Positions 49,101 to 64,000 of a stretch of DNA of 64,000 nt are shown in pieces (the stretch's first letter is position 1; each line of letters starts with the position of its first letter). Origin of the DNA: Pterobdella sp. o SKG-2022. Lineage: Eukaryota > Annelida > Clitellata > Hirudinida > Piscicolidae. The notes beneath the pieces were generated by a model that was not told the origin of the DNA, made no database searches, and saw only the letters and a list, made by a program, of their open reading frames with translations. The stretch lies in assembly GCA_964035795.1 (NCBI GenBank), contig OZ038325.1, positions 4,345,163-4,409,162 of the forward strand, in the 5' to 3' direction. A program made the translations under genes and the position numbers.

Positions 49101-52100
49101 GGTGTTGTAAAATAACCTAGCAACATTCATGGAAAGGGCTTGGACAGAAGGTGTTTGTCGTGCTATTAAAGAGTCTTTAGCTCTGGACTTCGGCTGTGTC
49201 TAAGCAATATAAAAGAAATTTAATTAAAAGAGATTTACATAGAGCAAGCAGAATCGGGTCTGATTTCTAACTAGAACAGAGCGAGGTACTGAAGAAATAT
49301 AAACGCGCGAATTTTTCCGACAGGTTTCTCAATTCCGTTTTGGATCAATTTGATACCCCGAAAAAAGAGAGGCTGATTCCACACTGGCTCTCAATAAACA
49401 GCAGAGCTTACACTTCAAAATTCTTTACTGCTTGAAGAACGAGTTGCACACAGACAAATTCATTGACAATGTCATTACGCTTTCATACTCCTGGAGTACA
49501 CACAAAATAAAAATCCTCTTCCCCTTAAAGACAGAATTTCACATTTACATAATGTGATTTACAAAGGGGAATGTAGTTGTGGCGAAACTTATGTAAGAGA
49601 AACAAAAAGAAATGTTGAAATAAGATGGGCAAAACATGAAGCAGTGAAAAGAACTTCTGAAACAGCCAAACACATTTTGAGGTGCCTAACCCATAAATTC
49701 TCTTGGAAAACCCTGTTGCATGCCCTGGTTGATTGGAGAAAAAAAGGAAATTGGAAACATGTTTAGTTAAAATGCAAACCCCACTCTAAATAAATATAAA
49801 AACATTAGGAATTTATTATTATTTATAAATTGTATTCCATGAGAGATCTTATTCTATAATCGTTGTTCACCTATCCTCACTATGCTGCCTCCAATTCCTA
49901 TAATAGCTTATCTCATTTCATAGCTTTTTATGATATTTTTTTGTTAAAACCTATGAACTTCAGAATTAACTTTATCTCCAATAATGGTATGTATAAGCAG
50001 TGTCGTTAGTGTGTTTTTCATACTTGAAAATGTTACTTTGTTAAAGAAAAGCTTTGTATCTGAATAAACTTTATTAGTGTTTTTAAATATACTTATTTCA
50101 TTGTGGCTAGTGAAAAATTCCGATTTTTAACTTTTGCTAGTTCAAAAAGCTAATATGATGAAATGGGCATTCACTACACTACAATATGTTTCAACAAAAG
50201 ACATTAAAATGTATATAAAATAAGTTTAAAATGAAAGAAAACATTTAAAAAGTGAATATAGAGAATGAAGCGAGGGCTAACCGGTGTAGAGGCTGTGTTG
50301 AGGGTCGACGAGTTGTAATTGTTGAACTTTTTATTTAACGTGTTGCTGTTGATATTAGTGGTGTGGTTGTAGGGAGACTTGGGCATGATTCGAGCCAATG
50401 CTAAGTTATTACTAATCACGTCTATGTTATCTTTTTCATGGCTGCTCTTGTATACCTCATTGTATTTATTTATATCATTATAAGTGATGTAGTCATTTTT
50501 AATATTATCATTAACATTGTATTGTCTGGAGATAGTGTTATTGTAACCATTGGTGAGTTTCTCAATAGCCAGGAGTTCTTGTTGCAAGCAAGGATGAGTG
50601 TGTGGAGATTTAGTTGCTCTTGGTGTGTTGTTGTTGTGGCTGTTGTTGAGATGGTGATTGTTGTCTCTGTCTCTAGACTTCACAGCCAGTATAGCAGCAA
50701 CAAGAACAACCACAATCACCAAAGAGCAAATGACAATGAATAACAGCACCACCATGCCATGATTGGCGATTATGTTTCTGAACCAATCTTTCATCCCACC
50801 TTTGTACATGCCGTCATCATCGTAGAACACCAGCCCAGAATCAACCAAAACTGTGGCGCGGAGAGTGCTGGCCAGAGGTGGCAGTCCTCGGTCACTAGCT
50901 GTGATGAGCAGTCGGTAATTGGCAGATGAGAGCCGACTGAAGTCCAGCCCAGTTTTGATTTCACCAGTTTCTTTGTCTATTATGAAAGCTTCTTTTTTGC
51001 TTTTTGTGTTATTTTTATTATTGTTGTCATCGGGGTCATCATTGTTGTTATCATGGAAAGATGGGCTGAGTTGGTACGTGTTATCGTTGAGGTCCAGCAC
51101 CAACATTGTGAAAACGACCTGAGCGTTGTCTCCTGAGAAGTATCATCATCATCACCATCACAATGAAAGCAATCGTAATAATAAAAATAAAAGAAAAAAA
51201 CATAATGAAATGATAATAAAATAACATCCAACGACAATTGCCATAAAAATGTGCTAAAATAGACTTGAATCCAAACATATAAAGATTGATAGGGCTCGAT
51301 AAAGCCCACAAAGCACCCACCAGACCAGGATTTGAACCTTGTTCCTACAAACCACCTCGAACACGCTTTCCCACTACGCTACATACAATAACAAAAGGCC
51401 TAACCCTCATCAGCATCAGTGGCAACCACTTTAGCTATGGTGTGACCAATCGGAGCAAAGGCTGATATTTTCATGTTTTGAATATTATTATATGTATCTT
51501 CTTTATTATCTTTTATACTGACGTCATATTCGTCATACTTGTGGTGTTTGTTGTTGTAGTAGTAGCCCAGAGTGTCACGTTGTTGATTATAATTATTATT
51601 GTTGTTATTGTTACTATTTTTTATATTGTTGTTATTATTATTATTAAAGATTAATTGCATTAGAGGGGCATTGTCATTTTCATCAAGCACTCTCACGTTG
51701 ACTTCAGCACTGCTTGAAAGTTCTGGTCTGCCACTAACAACATGCATATGATTATTTAATTTTTATTAAGTTTTATTAGTGTATTTATTTTATTTGTTAT
51801 TTTTAATTTTTTCAATTTGTTGATAAAAAATAATTATAAAATTAAAGCATCAAAAACCCACCTGTCAACTGCCATAGCAAAAAACTTGTAACTGTCTTGA
51901 ATTTCTCGGTCCAAAGAACTAAAATTTATGGAGAAATAAAGATAACTTTTAGCTACAATAATACCAAAAAATTTATTTATATAAAACTATTGTTTGTGCT
52001 AAATTTGTTCAAAAATTGAAAAAAATTAAAATAAATAAATTTTGATTGAAAATGATAAAAACCAATAGAGAGAAAAGAATTCTCCAAAAAAATTATATTA

Positions 52101-55100
52101 TTTTGATGAACAATTTTTTTTTTTTAATTAGACGCTAAAATAGTTTTGAAATTGATTGATTAGTTATACCTCTTAGTTAATATTTTTCCTGTTTTATGAT
52201 CAATGGCAAAACAGTCCAAGGATTTTCCATTGTTTTTTGAGCTGTTATAATGTCCGATGTAGTGCTCAACATTATCCCTATTATTATTTTTGCTATTACT
52301 CCTATTTTTATCACCATCATTATTGTTTTTATTATGATATTTAGCTATTTTGTAAACGAATTCATCAAAAGGCTTTGAATCGAAATCATTGGCTTCCACT
52401 TCACCCACTTCAATCCCCCTTCCACTGTTTTCCTTTATCTGTGTGTTTGTTTGCTTTAATTTATAATTTAATGTGTGCATTTGTTCGTTTATATGCGTGT
52501 TTGTTTGCTTTTATTTATGATTTAATATGTGTATTTGTCAGTCAGTATATGTGTTTTTCTGCCCATATACAGATATATGAATCAAACGTTTAGGCCCACT
52601 TCAAAATAGTAGCTTGTCATCAGAAAAACGGGTCTTTCATCGTTTGTGTCTTGTATCTGTTGATCAATTGTTTGATTATTTCAAAAAAATTATCTCCAAT
52701 CAACAGGTTTTCAAGTTGAAAGTTATGACTATGTCTATTTGTATGAAAGTATTATTAATATAAATAAAAAAAACAAAAAATAGTAATGAGACAATTCTTC
52801 AAAACGTACAGTGAGATGCACAACAGCTTCTGCGTGTCTAGACGGGGTGCCGGAGTCACGTGCCATGACTGAGAAAGTCAAGCTCTGATTGGTCTCGAAA
52901 TCCAAGATGGCTGCTGTTGTTAATATGCCTGTTTCCGGGTGTATTCTTACGAACCTGCGTAAGTTTGTGTTTTATCAATCATTTTTTTTCAAAAAAATAT
53001 AAAAGACGCAAATTTTTTTTAAATTAAAAAAATTTCACTGTAGTTTTGTTATACGAGCATCTATCAATCGATTGTTACTGCTCTTTCTGCTACTAGAACC
53101 ATCTATAATTAATACCCATTTATCTACCATTTTTATCCTTCTACTATTTGTTCTAGTTATTATTATTTCAGTTTTTTTTTCATTTATCTACCATCATCTT
53201 TTAACAATATCTGACTGCATCCTTATACCCCCTACCTATTAGCATTAGAATTTTCCCCGATAGAGTAATGTAGTTTCTTGTTGTTTCCATCATCTTTATC
53301 TTCGGCTACCACCTTTTTCGGATGGTGTCTTTTTAAGTTGTGGCTTAGTTAATTAAAAATAATATTTCACCAAAGAATTTGTACCAAAAAATGATTCAAA
53401 CATCTAAAAATTTAAAACAATAGCAACAATACTGTTTTTATTATTATAACACTACACGATGCCCCCTATCTAACTAGGCATCAAACCACACCAAACCATT
53501 TCACACCAAATCACACCACACCCCCACACTACCACACCAAACCACATCACACCACCACAGCACACCATACCAAACCCCACCACACCAAACCCCACTACAC
53601 CAAACCACACCACACCACCACACCATACTACCACACCACCACACCATACTACCACACCATCACACCATACTACCACACCACCACACCATACTACCACACC
53701 ACCACACCATACTACCACACCATACTACCACACCACACCACCACACCATACTACCACACCACACCAAACTATCCACTTTTATCCTATAAATCCTACCACA
53801 CCACACACCTCATTGCACTAAAAACCTCGTTAAATTAAGACTTATACCATCAACTCACAGCCACCCACCCTGAGAATAAATGACTCTAAAGGTAGGTTTT
53901 CTTTAACAGTGTGGTTATAAATCTTTTCTTTAAACACTGGAGCATTATCATTAACATCAAGAACATGGACTAAAATTTCTTTGTGAGATTTCAATGGTTT
54001 TGAGCCGTTGTCATTGCATTCGACGTTCACTGTGTATGTTTTTTGTCTCTCATAATCTGGGATTTCTAAAATACTAAGTTGGTATTGGTTTTCTATTAAG
54101 TGGGTTAGACGGAATGAATCTTGGCTGTTTAGTTGATGGCATGTAATCCTTGAGTTCTCACCTGTTTAATGAGGTTTTAGCTCAACTTTGTGGATGGAAA
54201 CTATTTTCGGAGATTGATGGTGAGAATGGTAGCTTTGTAGATACTAAAAAATTTAATAGAACTAAGTTTTTATTTATCTAACATCAATGCCATTCGAGAA
54301 TCAAAAATGTTTTTTAAATCACGTCTGAATCTCAAATAGAAACTTCACCAACGTTACCTCTAGTTTCAACCCAATTCCAAAAATACGATGGCCTACAACC
54401 AGCTCAATTAACCATTATCAATATTTCAAGCTACTTTTTATCCCGCTATCTTAAAAATTAAATTTCCCACTCAAAATGCCAAAAATTTATTATTTTTCTA
54501 CTCACCACCCACTCCACCCCCTCCAACCCATATCAGCGTCATAGAGCCAGATGTGAGCCACTGAGCTACCTTGCAAAGCATTTTCAGTCACTTCAACATG
54601 CACCACGTCATCATAGTCCGCATAAGTATGCTGGCTGCTAGTGCTGAGGGATGTCACCTTCATTATTGGGGGGTTGTCATTTACGTCCTCCACCTTGGGG
54701 TGATGTGGGCTCTATAGATACCACAAAAATAATGAAATACTAAAAAAAAACGCTTATAAATATAGTTTTTACATGTTTTTGAGCAATTACGAGAAAAGCA
54801 TGGAAAAGCAATTTTATGTAAAGAAGATTAGGTTTTAAAATATTCAAATTTAATATTGCAAGATTGAGTTGAAAGAAAAAACATTTGATGTTTTTTAAAA
54901 CTACAAAAAAAACTCGTCATTAGTGCAACATACCTGCTCTTTTTCAACTATTTTTAAACCACACTCACCTAGACCCATTTTATCATTACCTCACCATCGA
55001 AACTTATCCACTCGTCTTTTTAAAAAACATATTTCATCACTATCACCCTAAAACCACTTTTCATACCACCATCCACTATTTTCTACTACCCACCCTGATC

Positions 55101-56616
55101 TCCAACATCTGGCTTCCAGTGAGAGGAACGGCCCCCTGGTCGACTGCCACAATAGTCACCTCATACCACTGGTCCTTCTCGAAATCCAACTGGAAATTCA
55201 GACTCAAAGCTCCATTCAACCTGTCTATCTTGAAAGGAAACCTCTTTTCAAAGTTGCTCTGTGAGTGATTGTGTGGTTCTTTTGAACTTTGGATACTATT
55301 TCTGGGGCTTAATACAATATTAACTAAAACAGATGAAAAATCTTAACTTTTGTAACGGTGTCTAATCTAAGATCTTAGAATTCATATAAGTTATACATAC
55401 AAAAATAAATCGAAAAGCTTTGTGATTTAATAAAACTTCGAAATCATTTTGTTTATTCATTTGTAATTCATACTTTTTAAAATATTGATTCAACTGAACA
55501 TATAAATAAAAGTAACTCAAGGATCGAAAGACGAACAGAGTACACAGGAGAGTTGAAGAGGTTTTGGTCATCAGTTTTCAAATGGTACATCACTTGCGCA
55601 TTAATGCCTTCGTCTTTATCCTCTGCCACAGCTGTGTAAAAAGGCGTGTCTAGTGGGTGATTTTCAGCTAGATGGAGAATTTTGTGAGCTTCCCGAAACT
55701 CGGGTGCATGGTCATTGGCATCCTCAATGGTGATTGATAGCACAGCCGATCCAATAAGGGGAGGAGTACCTCCATCAAAGGCTTCCAAGGTTAAGTTATA
55801 AAAATCTTTTTTTGAACGAAGTTTTTTCATAACTACAAGAATGGGTTTTAATGTAGGATTGTAAAGATTTTTATCATCAAATTCTTCTTTAAGCTCAAAA
55901 CTCTCCAAAGACAAGGGTTTTAAGCGGTACTTCTTTATAGAAAAGTGACTGCTATCACGATCTGTAGCTTGAGGTAGGGCTACAGACGTGCCTAAAGGAG
56001 AGTTTTCAGGAAGGGAAAGCTCATAGACGGGTTGAGAAAAAGTTGGAGCGTGATCGTTTGTATCAAATATGGCTACTCTGACATTAAAAACAGCCACAAT
56101 TTGCCCCTTTCTCATCATTCCTATCGTCAAATCTATGTGGCAGTCATCAGTAGGTTGGTGGTGATGATGGTGGTGGTGAGAGTGGTGATGAGGGTTTGTT
56201 TTTGTGCATTCCTTCATTGTTTCTCGATCCATTTCCACCCCAGATCTCTGCAATAGCCATCGTCCATTATTCTCGATAACTTCAAAATAGGAAACACTCT
56301 GTCTGATGCTTGGAAAAATCTGGAAGTTATCGATTTCTTCAAGTACTTGAGCATCCACTTCACCCACTAGTTCTCTCTTCAAATCCCCCACCAACCTTCC
56401 CTCTTCGCTTTCTTCTTCTATTCCTAGCTTTATCACTATCTTTTTTTGATCGTTGTTATTTATGAAATTTCCATTGTTATTGTTGTTTATGAAGTTTTCA
56501 TTGTTGTTATTGCTTATGAGATTTTTGTTATTGTTTTTTTTGTTTGTTTCAATAAGTTTTGCATGTTGCAAGGTGAACGTCGAAGCGATGAGGAAAAACA
56601 AAATAGAAAAAAACAT
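46110..56616 (-). CDS. Protocadherin with seven cadherin repeats
   Basis: A single-pass adhesion receptor that binds calcium between extracellular cadherin (EC) repeats. Exons on the minus strand: 56616-55546, 55258-55094, 54693-54528, 54161-53869, 53312-53236, 52954-52810, 52656-52600, 52438-52170, 51918-51862, 51727-51405, 51132-50282, 46673-46110. All phases close; about 1345 residues. Signal peptide 1-20 (FFSILFFLIASTFTLQ). EC borders show DTNDHAPTF (185), EDANDHAPEF (298), EDVNDNPP (414), LDVNDNAPVF, QDTNDERPVF and LDENDNAPLM, giving seven ECs, the number of delta-1 protocadherins. Membrane segment near 1001-1025 (VVLLFIVICSLVIVVVLVAA). The tail is Asn- and Gln-rich with basic ends. Asn runs interrupt the ectodomain in exons 1, 8, 10 and 11, and a His run is at 143-153. 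The 52656-52600 donor and the last acceptor (46674) are the least certain borders. Confidence 0.92.
46113..46560 (-). repeat. CAA/AAC trinucleotide-rich coding segment
   Basis: In the last protocadherin exon, Gln runs (QQQQQ) and Asn runs (NNNN) are encoded by CAA and AAC/AAT repeats. It is a low-complexity part of the cytoplasmic tail. Confidence 0.8.
46700..48300. other. Protocadherin last intron, no other gene seen
   Basis: AT-rich intronic sequence. Phe/Ser/Leu-rich open frames at 47371-47731 come from a T-rich strand and show no family motif. Confidence 0.5.
48394..48527 (+). repeat. Dispersed repeat family, copy 3
   Basis: It shares CTGGCAGTCTATAAA, GAAAATGGC and GGCCGACTGCTGTCTACCCC with copies at 812 and 20856. 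It lies in the last protocadherin intron. Confidence 0.6.
48890..49780 (+). mobile_element. Penelope-like element relic with GIY-YIG nuclease
   Basis: The clear part is 49554-49766, reading VIYKGECSCGETYVRETKRN, VEIRWAKHEA, ETAKHILRC and HKFSWKTL. This is the GIY-YIG endonuclease of Penelope-like retroelements: Cys-Gly-Glu-x-Tyr then ET-x-R-N with H and E following. Upstream, out of frame, are pieces of the RT end such as LNRLSCEHSVL near 49080-49105 and a Penelope-like linker (SRAYTSKFFT, LPLKDRISHLHNV at 49520-49555). The GIY Gly/Tyr pair is changed (YVRET in place of YVGET). It is decayed and antisense to the protocadherin intron that holds it. Confidence 0.75.
51290..51390 (-). repeat. 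tRNA-derived SINE-like element in protocadherin intron
   Basis: On the minus strand: an A-box-like TGTAGCGTAGTGGGAAAGCG, then 30 bp later a perfect B-box GGTTCAAATCC followed by TGGTCTGG. Box order and spacing fit a Pol III promoter. It shares the B-box and GGTCTG with 14310-14385. Confidence 0.6.
53480..53770 (+). repeat. CCACACCA-rich minisatellite in protocadherin intron
   Basis: About 290 bp built of CCACACCA and CCATACTA units (for example ACCACACCATACT), between the exons 54161-53869 and 53312-53236. Open frames of Val/Trp/Cys/Gly on the minus strand are repeat artefacts. Confidence 0.95.
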
Positions 56617-58283
<1,667 letters not shown>

Positions 58284-58689
58284 AAATTTGAAAATACATA
58301 TACATAAGAGTATTCATTTATTTTATATAAATATTTGTTATCATTCAAAATTTTAAATGATATTCATACCATTTAACAATTTATGGGAATATTTTTATGG
58401 TTTTGACTTCAATGTATATTTTTATTAGTTACTGTTACATCTTTTCATTATTTTCAGTTTTTCTTTCAAATTATATTTGCTATTTTTCACTTAATGCTTC
58501 ATTGATTTCAGTTTTAGTCAATTATAAACTTAGTCTCAGTTATTTGAAGCTTTTATTTCGACTTGATAAAAACGTCATGTTTAGTATTGGGCTGAAAAAC
58601 AAAAAAGTTTATAACTGTAAAATTATTTTTTATTATATTCTATAAATTAGAGGTTTTTATTTTTGTAAAGAATATATTAATAACTATCA

Positions 58690-64000
<5,311 letters not shown>

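Noticed and set aside
50438..50743. Plus-strand open frame over the protocadherin membrane region
   Set aside because: Opposite-strand shadow of a well-supported exon.

Overview
This is a 64 kb piece of an AT-rich animal nuclear genome. The evidence is genes split into short exons with GT/AG borders, large introns, many decayed retrotransposons and very long simple repeats. There are no operons, ribosome binding sites or bacterial-type genes. The recognised proteins (a seven-cadherin-repeat protocadherin, eIF4G, ANKRD13, FTSJ1, MPPE1 and an ABRA/Costars protein) point to an invertebrate bilaterian. I cannot name the species; a lophotrochozoan such as a flatworm would fit but is not shown.

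Layout, left to right. The last three exons of an eIF4G gene end at 1337. A Costars-domain (ABRA-like) gene lies at 3554-4559. Decayed LINEs follow at 5000-6360 (+) and 7306-8940 (-). A complete 11-exon FTSJ1 tRNA 2'-O-methyltransferase gene spans 9094-15746, with a LINE lying antisense in intron 7. A LINE C-terminal fragment (16155-17560) follows. An MPPE1/PGAP5-like metallophosphoesterase begins at 18418 and can be followed to about 21414. A transposon graveyard comes next: a LINE at 21920-22560, a piggyBac transposase relic at 24150-25340, a LINE with a C-terminal zinc finger at 26150-28115, and L2-like 3' stubs up to 30420. ANKRD13 spans 30966-40521 with a LINE antisense in one intron. A 2.4 kb G-rich 14-bp minisatellite (43552-45960) sits just beyond the 3' end of a minus-strand protocadherin (46110-56616), whose last intron holds a Penelope-like relic. 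The right end has a nearly full-length R4/Dong-like LINE (58690-62335) running directly into a (TAA)n tract of about 640 bp, then a (TG)n tract that leaves the window.

The host genes are unrelated housekeeping or cell-surface genes: translation initiation, actin/Rho signalling, tRNA modification, GPI-anchor remodelling, ubiquitin-dependent receptor traffic and cell adhesion. They form no pathway cluster. The most distinctive content is the interplay of genes, microsatellites and mobile elements: a (TG)n tract forming a splice donor, asparagine runs expanded inside an adhesion ectodomain, mobile relics antisense to their host genes, and several TAA-tailed elements.

Exon borders were assigned by eye from homology, reading phase and GT/AG. 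Where the phases do not close (ABRA, MPPE1, one ANKRD13 exon) this is stated.
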